Shown here: positions 25,004 through 33,786 of the stretch, one piece after another
Numbering within the stretch: the first letter of the stretch is position 1
How the letters are laid out: every line of letters begins with the position of its first letter
Assembly: GCF_900100765.1 (NCBI RefSeq)
Contig: NZ_FNFO01000015.1
Span: forward strand, 39,449-103,448
Direction of reading: 5' to 3'
Origin: Catalinimonas alkaloidigena
Lineage (GTDB): Bacteria > Bacteroidota > Bacteroidia > Cytophagales > Flexibacteraceae
DNA: 64,000 nucleotides
The notes under the pieces: generated by a model
What the model was told of the DNA's origin: nothing
The model's input: the letters and a program-made list of their open reading frames with translations, nothing else
Database searches by the model: none
Position numbers and translations under genes: made by a program

Positions 25004-25636
25004 ATGAACATCATCATTGCCAATCAAAAAGGCGGTGCCGGCAAGAGCACCCATTGTATCCTGCTGGCCAATTACCTGGTACTGGAAAAAAAGAAACAAG
25101 TGCTGGTGCTCGACCTGGATTTTCAATCCAGTGTCAAGGACCTGTGGGATCAGGATCGTGCCAATTATGCCGATACGCCCCCGCTGTACGAAGTCATCAA
25201 CAAAGAACTCTCGGAGATAGGAGAGGTGCTTCAGATGCTTCAAGGCATAGGTGACGATCAGATCATCCTCTTTGATCTGCCGGGATACATCAATGATAAC
25301 GCTCTGGTGCCGGTTTTCGAACAGGCGGACTTGGTGATCTGCCCTTTCGCTTACGATAAGATCACTTTCGAGAGTACTTACGTGTTTGCGCAAGTGCTGC
25401 GCAGGCTCAATGAGTCGGCTCCTGTCGTGTTTCTGCCCAACCGCCTGAAAAGCTCAGTCAAGTACGCCACCATCGAGCAGGTGAACGAGGCGCTAGGTAC
25501 GCTCGGGGCTGTAGCCCCCGCCTTGCCGGATAAAGTCGCTTACCAACGCATTGACACTCAGACAATACCCAAAGATATTCAGGAGGAATTAAATGCTTCT
25601 TATGAATATATATTAGAAAAATATTCGAATAAGTAA
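25004..25636 (+). CDS. parA: ParA family ATPase (TraA-like)
   Basis: 210 residues. Deviant Walker A KGGAGKST at 9-16, VLDLDFQSS (the ParA motif with Asp), and IILFDLPG as the later motif. The C-terminal half has LPNRLKSSVKYATIEQV. Its position, directly before a DUF3408-like gene and the tra genes, is that of TraA in CTnDOT-like elements; with the rep locus present it may also act in plasmid partition. Cytoplasmic, nucleoid-gliding ATPase. Confidence 0.9.
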   Translation: MNIIIANQKGGAGKSTHCILLANYLVLEKKKQVLVLDLDFQSSVKDLWDQDRANYADTPPLYEVINKELSEIGEVLQMLQGIGDDQIILFDLPGYINDNALVPVFEQADLVICPFAYDKITFESTYVFAQVLRRLNESAPVVFLPNRLKSSVKYATIEQVNEALGTLGAVAPALPDKVAYQRIDTQTIPKDIQEELNASYEYILEKYSNK

Positions 25637-25728
25637 TATTTTTTAATTGGATTTAAGATTATTTGCCCGCTTTTTTGATTAATGTGGGCATATTTATTTG
25701 TTTTTATTCACACCTATATATATTTGCA

Positions 25729-26145
25729 ATGAGTGGAACGAAAGATATTACGGCATTAGCTAGCCTGATCAAGGGTAAGAAGCAGGAAGTTACGGCCACG
25801 CCGCTTCCGCAGGAAGCTTCCCGACCCGCTGAGGCAGCGACGGAAACCACCGAGACGGGTGCGGCTCGCAAAGCATCACCCCGGAAACGTAAAACGTCTG
25901 ATCCCTCATCCCTTACGCAGTTTATGACGCTGGTGGAAGAGATTAACCAAGTAGGGGAAGAGTTTGACAACACTGGTATTCTCTATGTGGACGGAGATAT
26001 TCACGAAGTGCTGAAGCTGTTGAAAACCAATTGTAAGCTAAAAATTTCCTCGCTGGGGAATTACCTTCTCAAGGCGTGGATCGAAGAGAATCAGGCGGCC
26101 ATTAACGCCGCGCTGGTGAAAAAAAGGAACAAATTTCTGGATTGA
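25729..26145 (+). CDS. DUF3408-like/TraB-like conjugation protein, ParB-like partner
   Basis: 138 residues from the ATG at 25729 (upstream in-frame codons encode a poor leader). Residues 1-65 are a disordered Pro/Ala/Lys linker (TGAARKASPRKRK). The C-terminal 70 residues (DIHEVLKLLKTNCKLKISSLGNYLLKAWI) look like the ribbon-helix-helix type region of DUF3408 proteins, which follow ParA in Bacteroidota conjugative elements and probably bind DNA as its partner. Confidence 0.6.
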   Translation: MSGTKDITALASLIKGKKQEVTATPLPQEASRPAEAATETTETGAARKASPRKRKTSDPSSLTQFMTLVEEINQVGEEFDNTGILYVDGDIHEVLKLLKTNCKLKISSLGNYLLKAWIEENQAAINAALVKKRNKFLD

Positions 26146-26148
26146 CCC

Positions 26149-26607
26149 ATGAGTTGGCTGCACTTTCTGTTCATTCTTACCGGAGGATACGGGACCTACT
26201 ATGGTGCAGTCATCGCCTGGGATGTTCTCAAGAACAGAAGGGGTCGGCAAACGGAAGAAGATAGTTACTACTCTCTGGCAGAGCTGGACACCGAGCCGGT
26301 GGTGACGCCGCAGGATCCCCCGATGCCTGACAGTGCTCCTGTTTCGGAGGTGTTGCCGCCTGTTGCCGGTACCGAACTTTTGGGAGAGGAAGCCGAGAAG
26401 GCTGCGTCTGAGGAGTTCGACATGGAAGCGCTGCCGCTTTTTGGGGCGCCTGAAGAGCGACTCAATGGGGAGGAAGATGTGCTACCCATCGGGGGGGATC
26501 TTATGTTCCACCGGCCTCCGACGGGGCAGGGGCTTTCCCTGTCTGAGCTCATGAAGCAGGTAAAAGCGGAAGCCCAGGTGGCCAGCAGTCAGATTGAATT
26601 TTCGTGA
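26149..26607 (+). CDS. Membrane-anchored acidic conjugation protein (TraD-like position)
   Basis: 152 residues. One N-terminal membrane segment (FLFILTGGYGTYYGAVIAW) and then a long acidic Pro/Glu-rich cytoplasmic or periplasmic tail. It sits between the DUF3408-like gene and traE, the place of TraC/TraD in CTnDOT. No known domain; probable scaffold. The stop overlaps a region just ahead of traE, indicating co-transcription. Confidence 0.55.
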   Translation: MSWLHFLFILTGGYGTYYGAVIAWDVLKNRRGRQTEEDSYYSLAELDTEPVVTPQDPPMPDSAPVSEVLPPVAGTELLGEEAEKAASEEFDMEALPLFGAPEERLNGEEDVLPIGGDLMFHRPPTGQGLSLSELMKQVKAEAQVASSQIEFS

Positions 26608-26644
26608 ACAGTCATATAGCAACTTTTACCAACTCCATATGTGC

Positions 26645-26971
26645 ATGAATTACTCTTCTGACCGCTTTGCTAAGCGCAGACGCAACTCCTGGCGCTGGCT
26701 CCTGATCGGCTTGCTTTCTACCCACCGGGTGCAGGCCCAGGGAGGACAAAATGCAATTAATGCAGCGACGACGGAACTGCAGACCATGGTTGATCCGGTC
26801 AGCAACTTTATCCTGGTGCTAGGTGCCATCATCGGTCTGATCGGTGGCGTACGCGTGTTTATCAAGTGGAACAACGGGGATCAGGATGTACAGAAAGCCA
26901 TCATGGGCTGGTTTGGCAGTTGCCTGTTTCTCATCATTGTCGGCGTCGTTATCAAAGCCTTTTTTGGCTGA
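26645..26971 (+). CDS. traE: TraE, DUF4134 conjugation membrane protein
   Basis: 108 residues (MNYSSDR start; an ATG two codons earlier is possible). A signal/first membrane segment (WLLIGLLSTHRVQAQ), then two more (SNFILVLGAIIGLIGGVRVF and WFGSCLFLIIVGVVIKAFFG) around the DUF4134 signature IKWNNGDQDVQKAIMGW. TraE is a small VirB2/3-like component of Bacteroidota T4SS, possibly the pilin. It is followed 9 bp later by traF. Confidence 0.9.
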   Translation: MNYSSDRFAKRRRNSWRWLLIGLLSTHRVQAQGGQNAINAATTELQTMVDPVSNFILVLGAIIGLIGGVRVFIKWNNGDQDVQKAIMGWFGSCLFLIIVGVVIKAFFG

Positions 26972-26979
26972 TCAGCTTA

Positions 26980-27291
26980 ATGCAGGACACCCCTTTTGCC
27001 TACGCGGTCTACAAGGGGTTGCAACGACCCCTTGTGTTTCTGCATTTTAAAGGCGTCTGTATCTACTGGGGCATCGGCTCTATTTTTCTGGGACTGGTGG
27101 TCGGCATGCTCTTTTTTTCTCTACTGGGCTTCCTGTGGGGACTCCTGAGTATGATTCTGATCCTGGGCATCGGCCTGGGCATTACCTTAAAGAAGCAGAA
27201 ACAGGGCCTTTATAACAAGAGACGTACGCGAGGGGCCGTCATGCTTCCTCCCACTTTCCATCGCTCCTATGGCCAAGGCAAAAACCTTTGA
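26980..27291 (+). CDS. traF: TraF, DUF4133 conjugation membrane protein
   Basis: 103 residues. YAVYKGLQRPLVFLHFKGVCIYWG then two hydrophobic segments (IFLGLVVGMLFFSLLGFLWG and LSMILILGIGLGITL) is the DUF4133 pattern (VirB3-like). A charged tail KKQKQGLYNKRRT follows. It overlaps traG by 23 bases. VirB3-like proteins support the ATPase VirB4/TraG at the membrane. Confidence 0.9.
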   Translation: MQDTPFAYAVYKGLQRPLVFLHFKGVCIYWGIGSIFLGLVVGMLFFSLLGFLWGLLSMILILGIGLGITLKKQKQGLYNKRRTRGAVMLPPTFHRSYGQGKNL

Positions 27292-29851
27292 ACTTCCCTA
27301 CATCGGGTTTTCCCGTGACCCGATTCCCCTCGTTTTTACGCAGAATGCCGACTACTCCGTCGTGATCCGAATCCAGAATCCGGTCTTGCAATATGCCGCA
27401 GACCAGAGTCAGTACTTAGGATTTCACAAGTTACTGCAGTTGATTGCGAAAGGATTGGGCAGTGGCTACACCCTGCACAAGCAGGACGTCATTGTCAGGA
27501 AACAATTTCGGACAGAGGCATTTACTGCCCAGCAGGACTTTCTCAGCCAGGCGCACGAGCGTCACTTTCAAGGACGTATTTACACAGAAATTACGACTTA
27601 CCTAACCCTGACCCGACAGGCGAAACGCGGGGTTTTCTTTACGTACGACGAACGCCAGTACAAACAGTTCATCCTGGACGTACAAAAGGTAGTCGAGCAG
27701 TTGAAAGCCCGTAAGATGCAGCCCGTTATGCTGGAGGAGCGAGACGTGAAACACCACTTGAAGCGTCTGTTGGCCGGTAATTTTGCAGATGAGCACTTTT
27801 CCCTAAGCAACTTCGACTGCAGTGACGAAGCCATTTCCCTGGGCAATGCCCAGATGAAAATCGTCTCCCTCGTGGACATCGACGAAGTCAACCTGCCGGG
27901 AACCCTGACTCCCTTCTCCGAGATGGACGAACTGGGCTATCCGTTTCCTATGGACCTGCTGACCTTCCTGCTGAAGGTTCCCGGTGAAGTGGTGATTTAC
28001 AACCAGTACCTTCTCATTCCGGAGCAGCACAAAACCCTCAAGGGGCTGGAAGCCAAAAAGAAGCGGCACGAGAGCTTTCCAGGTCCGGAGAATGAGACCT
28101 GCATTCGCGACATCAACGCGATGTTACAAGATGTAGCCAGCATGGGGCAACTGGCCGTGTATGCGCACTTCAACATACTGATCAAAGACGATCCGGAGCA
28201 GATTCACCGCAGTGTCAACTACCTCGAAGGCGAACTCTTTAATATCGGCATCATCCCGAGTAAAAATGCCTACAACCAGCTGGAGCTGTTTCGGGCCATG
28301 CTACCCGGGAACGCCGGAGAACTGCAGTCCTATGACTTGTTTCTGACCAGCCTGGATGCCGCACTTTGTTTTTTTTTTAAGGAGCGACTGCCCTCTCATG
28401 AAGCGAGCAGCTTCCAGGTCTACTTTTCAGATCGCCAGGGTATTCCTGTGGCCATCGACACGCTGGACCGGCCCATGGAAACCGGACGCATCAACAACCG
28501 CAATATGTTTGTTCTGGGCCCGTCAGGCAGTGGAAAGTCATTTTTTACCAACCACCTGATCCGGCAGTACTTTCTTTATGACATGGACATTGTGCTGGTG
28601 GATACCGGACACAGCTATCAGGGGTTGTGCAGCTACTACGGTGGCCGCTACATCACCTACGAGGAGGGCCGCCCCATTACCATGAACCCGTTTCGGGTGA
28701 TGCCGGAAGAATACAACGAAGAGAAACGCGAGTTTCTCAAGTCACTCATCGGGCTATTGTGGAAAGGGACCGAGGGCCAGCTTACGACGATTGAAGATAC
28801 GGTCATCTCCAGCGTCATTGCCCGTTACTATACCCGCTACTTCAAAGCCGAGCGGCCCGACCCGTCCGGCCTTTCGTTCAATAGCTTTTATGAATTCAGT
28901 CTTCGGGAAATTGAGTCGATCCGGCTCTCTGAGCAGATTCCCTTCAACCTGGACGAATACCGTTATATTCTGAAGAAGTTTTACCGGGGCGGTGAATACG
29001 ACCAGATTCTCAACAATGCTTTCGATACGAGCTTATTCGAGGAAAAATTCATTGTCTTTGAAATCGATGCGATCAAAGAACACCGGCTTTTATTTCCCAT
29101 CACCACCATCATCATCATGGACGTGTTCATCCAGAAAATGCGTCATAAGACTAACCGCAAGGCCCTGATCATCGAAGAGGCCTGGAAAGCCATTGCCTCC
29201 CCCATGATGGCCGGTTACATTCTCTACCTCTACAAAACGGTCCGAAAGTTCTTCGGCCTGGCGGCGGTCGTTACCCAGGAATTGGATGACATCATTGGTA
29301 ATCCGATCGTCAAGGATTCCATCATCAACAACTCGGACACCATTGCCCTGCTGGACCAGACCAAGTTTCGGGATAATTACGATGCGGTATCCCGGCTGCT
29401 CAGCATCAGTGAGGTAGAGCAGAAAAAGATCTTTACGATCAACCAGCTGACCAATAAAGAGGGGAGAGGACGCTTCAAAGAAGTATACATACGCCGGGGA
29501 AAAAGCGGAGAAGTCTACGGCGTAGAAGTATCGCTGTTTGAATACCTCACGTTCACCACGGAGCGGCGGGAAAAGGAGTTGGTGATGCAGTACGTCCGCC
29601 ACTACGGCAGCTATCGGATTGGCCTACAAACCCTTATTGCCGACCTGGAACAGGCGCAGGTGTCCCTGGCCGAATTCATCGGCGTGGTGCAACGCGCGCT
29701 GGTGTTCTTTGCGCCTGCGGAAACCGCCCTGACTGCGTTCCTGGCGCAGCAAGCTCCTACGGGAACCTCCGTCTACCACCATGCTCAGGAGGTGGTACAC
29801 CACCGTGGGGCGGCGTCTTCCCCTGACGCAGCAACGCGTATGGCCATATGA
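27269..29851 (+). CDS. traG: TraG, conjugation ATPase (VirB4-like)
   Basis: 860 residues. Walker A GPSGSGKS at about 417-424, Walker B ALIIEEAWK near 630 with the following WKAI and an arginine-rich sensor region (TQELDDIIGNPIVKDSII), and a preceding N-terminal domain (YIGFSRDPIPLVFTQN). These match Bacteroidota conjugative transposon TraG ATPases. It powers pilus assembly and DNA transport. The stop overlaps the next gene by four bases (ATGA), which shows translational coupling. Confidence 0.93.
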   Translation: MAKAKTFELPYIGFSRDPIPLVFTQNADYSVVIRIQNPVLQYAADQSQYLGFHKLLQLIAKGLGSGYTLHKQDVIVRKQFRTEAFTAQQDFLSQAHERHFQGRIYTEITTYLTLTRQAKRGVFFTYDERQYKQFILDVQKVVEQLKARKMQPVMLEERDVKHHLKRLLAGNFADEHFSLSNFDCSDEAISLGNAQMKIVSLVDIDEVNLPGTLTPFSEMDELGYPFPMDLLTFLLKVPGEVVIYNQYLLIPEQHKTLKGLEAKKKRHESFPGPENETCIRDINAMLQDVASMGQLAVYAHFNILIKDDPEQIHRSVNYLEGELFNIGIIPSKNAYNQLELFRAMLPGNAGELQSYDLFLTSLDAALCFFFKERLPSHEASSFQVYFSDRQGIPVAIDTLDRPMETGRINNRNMFVLGPSGSGKSFFTNHLIRQYFLYDMDIVLVDTGHSYQGLCSYYGGRYITYEEGRPITMNPFRVMPEEYNEEKREFLKSLIGLLWKGTEGQLTTIEDTVISSVIARYYTRYFKAERPDPSGLSFNSFYEFSLREIESIRLSEQIPFNLDEYRYILKKFYRGGEYDQILNNAFDTSLFEEKFIVFEIDAIKEHRLLFPITTIIIMDVFIQKMRHKTNRKALIIEEAWKAIASPMMAGYILYLYKTVRKFFGLAAVVTQELDDIIGNPIVKDSIINNSDTIALLDQTKFRDNYDAVSRLLSISEVEQKKIFTINQLTNKEGRGRFKEVYIRRGKSGEVYGVEVSLFEYLTFTTERREKELVMQYVRHYGSYRIGLQTLIADLEQAQVSLAEFIGVVQRALVFFAPAETALTAFLAQQAPTGTSVYHHAQEVVHHRGAASSPDAATRMAI

Positions 29852-30519
29852 CTCGTGCCCTTTTCATTTTTCTGATCATGGGAATCGGAGGGCGTTCGGC
29901 ACTTCAGGCTCAAAAGGTATTTGACGCGTCCGTCGTCTCGGCACTTGTGATTACACACCGCCAGACACAGGAATCCCTGAAAGAAATCAAGAACAACGAA
30001 GGAAAGCTCTCCGGGATGCAAACCCTGATGGCCAGGCAGATGGAAGAAATCAAAACCATTGAAGAGCACCTGTTCCACCGTCTGGATCAGGTAAACGGAT
30101 TGATTACCACCGGAAAGGATCTGCTCTACGCCACCACCCTGGTACAGCACATCGGGGTCTACCAGAAAGAAATGGTGGACTTAGCCCGAGAAGATGCCAC
30201 CCTGGCGCTGGTCGCAGCCCGCACTGAACTTGCCCTGCTGAAACGCACCAAGCACTTGGTGCTTTACCTGAGCATCACGCTCTTCACCCAGGAAGGGAGT
30301 TTTGTCCTGCCGCTGATGGACCCGGGAAAACGCATGGCCCTGACTCGACACGTTCTGGATGAACTGCGCCTGATGCGGGGAATGGCCTATGGCGTGGTGC
30401 GTCGCATGCGGGTGGCCCGCCGGGCCAGCCACCTGCAGCAGCTTCTCGGCACGGCGGGCGCATTTCCAGATCGTGGTGGTGATCATGTCCGACAACTCTT
30501 ACAACAACAAGGATGGTGA
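29848..30519 (+). CDS. TraI-like secreted conjugation protein, first copy
   Basis: 223 residues. Signal peptide (FIFLIMGIGGRSALQAQ), then FDASVVSALVITHRQTQ and a long helical rod (GKLSGMQTLMARQMEEIKTIEEHL), ending LDELRLMRGMAYGVVRRM. Layout matches the TraI/DUF4141-type periplasmic component (VirB5-like) in Bacteroidota. It is a tandem paralogue of the next gene, and the C-terminal 25 residues differ. Overlap of 4 bp with traG and 7 bp with the next copy. Confidence 0.6.
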   Translation: MTRALFIFLIMGIGGRSALQAQKVFDASVVSALVITHRQTQESLKEIKNNEGKLSGMQTLMARQMEEIKTIEEHLFHRLDQVNGLITTGKDLLYATTLVQHIGVYQKEMVDLAREDATLALVAARTELALLKRTKHLVLYLSITLFTQEGSFVLPLMDPGKRMALTRHVLDELRLMRGMAYGVVRRMRVARRASHLQQLLGTAGAFPDRGGDHVRQLLQQQGW

Positions 30520-31190
30520 AAAACAACTTCTATCTCCTGATCCTCAGTTTCTTCTTCTGGTACGGGTACGGCACCCTGAGGGCTCAGACGGTCGTGATCG
30601 ATCCTACCGTGGTCAGTGTCCTGGTGGCCAACCATACGCTGCAGCAGGCGACCCTAGAAGGCATCAAAGAGAAAGAGAAAAGTATTGCAAACTACCAGCA
30701 AGCCATTACCCTCAAGCTGGTAGAAATCAAAGCCCTTGAGCAGAAAGTCTTCAACTCCATGAAACAGGCAAATGCTTTGATCAAAAACAGCAAAGACATT
30801 GTATACGCCAGCACGGTTGCCAAGGACATTGCGCGCTACCAGCGTCAAATGCTTCAATTGGCCGGAGAAGATCCCCTCCTGTTGACCGTCGCGGCAAAAA
30901 CGGAGCTGGAGTTGATTAACCGGACGGCGGATCTGATGCAGTACATCTACCAGATTGCCTTGAAAAAAAACCAGGACAGCGACCTCCCTTTTTTGTTGGA
31001 CCAGTCCCAGCGAATGGAAATTATTCGTCATGTGGTCGATGAGTTACGCCTCATGCGGGGCATTGCTTACGGCATCGCACGCCGGATGCGCCTGGCCCGA
31101 CAGGTGGGACTATGGCAAGCCTTAAATCCTTTTCAGATCCGGTTTCCCGACAACGGAGCCGCCATCGTACGTGATTTACTAGCCCGCTGA
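30513..31190 (+). CDS. TraI-like secreted conjugation protein, second copy
   Basis: 225 residues, clearly homologous to the previous gene: signal peptide ending TLRAQ, VVIDPTVVSVLVANHTLQQATLEGIKEKEKS, IKALEQKVFNSMKQANALIKNSKDIVYAST, VVDELRLMRGIAYGIARRMRLARQ. The residues around VxDP and the LMRG motif are shared by both, so they may form a heteromer. In CTnDOT a single TraI-type gene is usual. Probable periplasmic T4SS component. Confidence 0.65.
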   Translation: MVKNNFYLLILSFFFWYGYGTLRAQTVVIDPTVVSVLVANHTLQQATLEGIKEKEKSIANYQQAITLKLVEIKALEQKVFNSMKQANALIKNSKDIVYASTVAKDIARYQRQMLQLAGEDPLLLTVAAKTELELINRTADLMQYIYQIALKKNQDSDLPFLLDQSQRMEIIRHVVDELRLMRGIAYGIARRMRLARQVGLWQALNPFQIRFPDNGAAIVRDLLAR

Positions 31191-31194
31191 CGTC

Positions 31195-31821
31195 ATGAGA
31201 CCCATTATATCTTTTGGGATGTGGGGCCTGATTGGTCAGCTGACCCTGACTTCGGTGGAAGCCCAGACGGTTGTGATTGATCAGGCCAAGCGGCGTCAAC
31301 TGGAGAGCATGGTGTTCATGCGCTGGAGCAAATCCTACTTCCGACCCAAGTGGTATTACCGCCTCATGCATAACCAATACCGAACGGGCGAAGACCGCCG
31401 CACGATTCTGCAACTGACACCCACCCTGGCCTTTACGGAGATCAACCGGCTAAAATCCGAAGACGAGGAGCAATCGGTTGAGGTGATGCAGGAGCAGAGG
31501 GTTCGGGAAGCCCTGGATCGCTCGGCCAATTTGACCTACCAGCTGGTGTACCGGAAATCACTTGCGCAGCAGCTAGCCACCCTACAGCAGCTGGTGCAGG
31601 ACTGCGCTGTGCTGGGGCTGGACCCCTCGTCCCTTCAACGGGTTCGGGACGAGGTCGAGCGTCACCGCGACCGGATCGATCAGATCCGGCAGGCCTATGT
31701 GGAAGAAGGTAGGAAAATGGAACAGTGGATGCAACTCGAAAACGATCTGTTCACCCTCACAAACCGTCTGATTAAACTCAGACGTCTTTGTCAGCTTCGT
31801 CAACGCTTTACTAACCCCTGA
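31195..31821 (+). CDS. Secreted conjugation protein, third member of the TraI-like group
   Basis: 208 residues. Signal-like N-terminus (MWGLIGQLTLTSVEAQ), the motif QTVVIDQ shared with the previous gene, then a different helical rest (EQSVEVMQEQRVREALDRSAN and a C-terminal coiled coil). Five bases separate it from the gene before and four from traJ. Function not evident beyond the T4SS context. Confidence 0.55.
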   Translation: MRPIISFGMWGLIGQLTLTSVEAQTVVIDQAKRRQLESMVFMRWSKSYFRPKWYYRLMHNQYRTGEDRRTILQLTPTLAFTEINRLKSEDEEQSVEVMQEQRVREALDRSANLTYQLVYRKSLAQQLATLQQLVQDCAVLGLDPSSLQRVRDEVERHRDRIDQIRQAYVEEGRKMEQWMQLENDLFTLTNRLIKLRRLCQLRQRFTNP

Positions 31822-31825
31822 CACC

Positions 31826-32815
31826 ATGCGGAAAATCATTGATCAGCACATGCTGGACCTGTTACAAGGCCTTTACCAGCACCTGGATGAGAACCTCAGC
31901 ACGTTTGTGGGGGATGCGCAGGCGGTGTGCGCAGTTTTCATGCTTCTTTATTTTGCTATCAAAGCGTATGGAATGATGTCCGGTGACCGTAAACTGGAAA
32001 TCATGCCTTTGCTGCGTCCCTTTGCCCTGTCTTTGGTCGTGATTTTCTGGAGTGATTTCATCACCCTGATCAATGTGCTCCCCGGTGTGGTGACCGCAAA
32101 ATCTTCGACCCTGTTTGATCAGCAGGTAGCGCTTGTCGATGCAGTCATGGTCCAGCGTTATCAGTTGCTGCAACAGGTAGGCACTGAATTGATCGAACGA
32201 AGCGCGGAAATTGAAGAGTTGCAGGCGGGAAAACAGGAGAGCGAAACAGTTGCGGTCCTGGGCATTGACCTCTCCCCGCTGATGGATACCATGAAGGGCT
32301 ATTACATCATTGTCATGTCCAAGATCAAATTCTGGGCCGTCAACCTGATCGAAAACCTGATGGTAGCCCTTTTCCAGGCGGCCGTCTACGGCGTGTTTTT
32401 TCTTCAGGTGGTTTTTTCCGGGATTCTGATTTCTCTCGGTCCTTTTGCATTCGCTTTCAGCATTCTGCCGGCGTTTCAGGATGCGTATGTGCAGTGGATC
32501 GCCCGCTACCTGTCCGTCAGCTTTTATGCGGCACTGGCCTATCTGGTGCTCAGTCTGGCGTTCATCATTTTACAGTACGCACTGCTGCAGGAAGTAGATG
32601 TGCTCACCTACATTACCGAGCAGGGGAATGAGGCGGCTTTCCTGGCTTATGTTACCGCTACGGATACAACAAGCTACTTTACCGTTGCCCTGCTCATGGG
32701 AGGGCTTTCCATGCTGGCCATTCCGATCATTTCTACCTGGATTATCACCACCTCGGGTGTAGGCAGTGCGTTGAATGTTGCTACCCGTACGTTAACCGGT
32801 GTTTCCGTAGGCTAA
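31826..32815 (+). CDS. traJ: TraJ, conjugation membrane protein (VirB6-like)
   Basis: 329 residues. Membrane segments at about 28-50, 62-85, 165-195, 200-225, 235-260 and 285-310, the last with ALLMGGLSMLAIPIISTWI. FTLDQQ-like loop DQQVALVDAVMVQRYQLLQQ and the SKIKFWAVNLIENLMVALFQAA segment are TraJ-typical. VirB6-like proteins form the inner-membrane channel base. It starts 4 bp after the previous stop. Confidence 0.88.
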   Translation: MRKIIDQHMLDLLQGLYQHLDENLSTFVGDAQAVCAVFMLLYFAIKAYGMMSGDRKLEIMPLLRPFALSLVVIFWSDFITLINVLPGVVTAKSSTLFDQQVALVDAVMVQRYQLLQQVGTELIERSAEIEELQAGKQESETVAVLGIDLSPLMDTMKGYYIIVMSKIKFWAVNLIENLMVALFQAAVYGVFFLQVVFSGILISLGPFAFAFSILPAFQDAYVQWIARYLSVSFYAALAYLVLSLAFIILQYALLQEVDVLTYITEQGNEAAFLAYVTATDTTSYFTVALLMGGLSMLAIPIISTWIITTSGVGSALNVATRTLTGVSVG

Positions 32816-32825
32816 CTTCCAGAGC

Positions 32826-33440
32826 ATGAAAATCAGAGACATAGAAAAAAAGATGAAGCTCACGTTGTGGACCTCCCTGTTCAGCTTCATAACGGCCGTG
32901 CTGCTGGTCGTGGCCACCCTGCTTTTTAGTTACGACCTCATTCAGCAGGAGCGCCAGCAGGTCTACGTCCTGGATCACGGCGTACCCCTGATGGTACACT
33001 TGTCCAACCTGGAATCTAACCGGCAGGTGGAGTATGAATCCCATGTCAATATGTTTCATCTTCTGTTTTTTACGTTGCCGCCGGATGATGACTACATCAA
33101 ATACAACATAGAAAAGGCCATGTACCTGGTGGACGAGTCCGGCCTGCAGGAGTATAACAACCTTCGTGAAAAAGGCTATTACAATGCCATTCTTTCCAGT
33201 TCGGCCGTGCTCAGCATCCGAACGGATTCCATTCAGGTAGACCTTGGCCGGAAACAGTTTACCTATTACGGCACGCAGCGCATTGAACGGGAAACGAGTG
33301 TGCTGACACGCCGTCTTGTTACCTCCGGTCTGTTAACGGATGTACCCCGCACGCAGAACAATCCTCACGGCGTGCTGATCTCCGGATGGAAAACGGTGCT
33401 GAACGAAGACCTGAAACAGGTACGTAAACGTGAATTTTAA
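32826..33440 (+). CDS. traK: TraK, conjugation protein (VirB8-like)
   Basis: 204 residues. Cytoplasmic MKIRDIEKKMK, one membrane segment (FSFITAVLLVVATLLFSYDLI), and a periplasmic domain with YVLDHGVPL, NVLHLLFF-like VNMFHLLFFTLPPDDDYI and GLQEYNNLREKGYYNAILSSSAVLSIRTDSIQVD, all typical of Bacteroidota TraK. VirB8-like proteins nucleate T4SS assembly. Overlaps the next gene by 11 bp. Confidence 0.9.
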   Translation: MKIRDIEKKMKLTLWTSLFSFITAVLLVVATLLFSYDLIQQERQQVYVLDHGVPLMVHLSNLESNRQVEYESHVNMFHLLFFTLPPDDDYIKYNIEKAMYLVDESGLQEYNNLREKGYYNAILSSSAVLSIRTDSIQVDLGRKQFTYYGTQRIERETSVLTRRLVTSGLLTDVPRTQNNPHGVLISGWKTVLNEDLKQVRKREF

Positions 33441-33786
33441 TTTGTCCTCACTGCGCCAGCCGCTCGCCGCTTGGGTCCGGCATCACCCCAGGCAGGTGGT
33501 TCTAGCCATGTTGGCTCTCCTCTGCTTCGGGGTAGTGCTCGGCGTGTACCGGCGCTACCAAGCACATAGATCGTTGCAGCAGGAACGGCTTCCTAGAAAG
33601 GAGCTGCTGGAGACGTGGCCGCTGGTGGACGTGCCCACCTTGCGCAAAGGGCAGCAATGGCTGGAGTGGGAGTCACGGCTGGAAGAAATCATGCAGAAAG
33701 ACACGCTTTCCCGGGAAGACAGCCTATTCCTGCAGCACGTAAACGAATCGCTTAACCGAGAACTCTATTCCGATGAAAACAATTAA
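33430..33786 (+). CDS. Small membrane protein in traL position
   Basis: 118 residues, GTG start within the traK end. One membrane segment at about 21-40 (VVLAMLALLCFGVVLGVY) preceded by HHPRQ and followed by a charged helical tail (SRLEEIMQKDTLSRED). Bacteroidota TraL is a small membrane protein at this place, though sequence similarity is not obvious. Overlaps traM by 14 bp. Confidence 0.5.
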   Translation: MNFNLSSLRQPLAAWVRHHPRQVVLAMLALLCFGVVLGVYRRYQAHRSLQQERLPRKELLETWPLVDVPTLRKGQQWLEWESRLEEIMQKDTLSREDSLFLQHVNESLNRELYSDENN

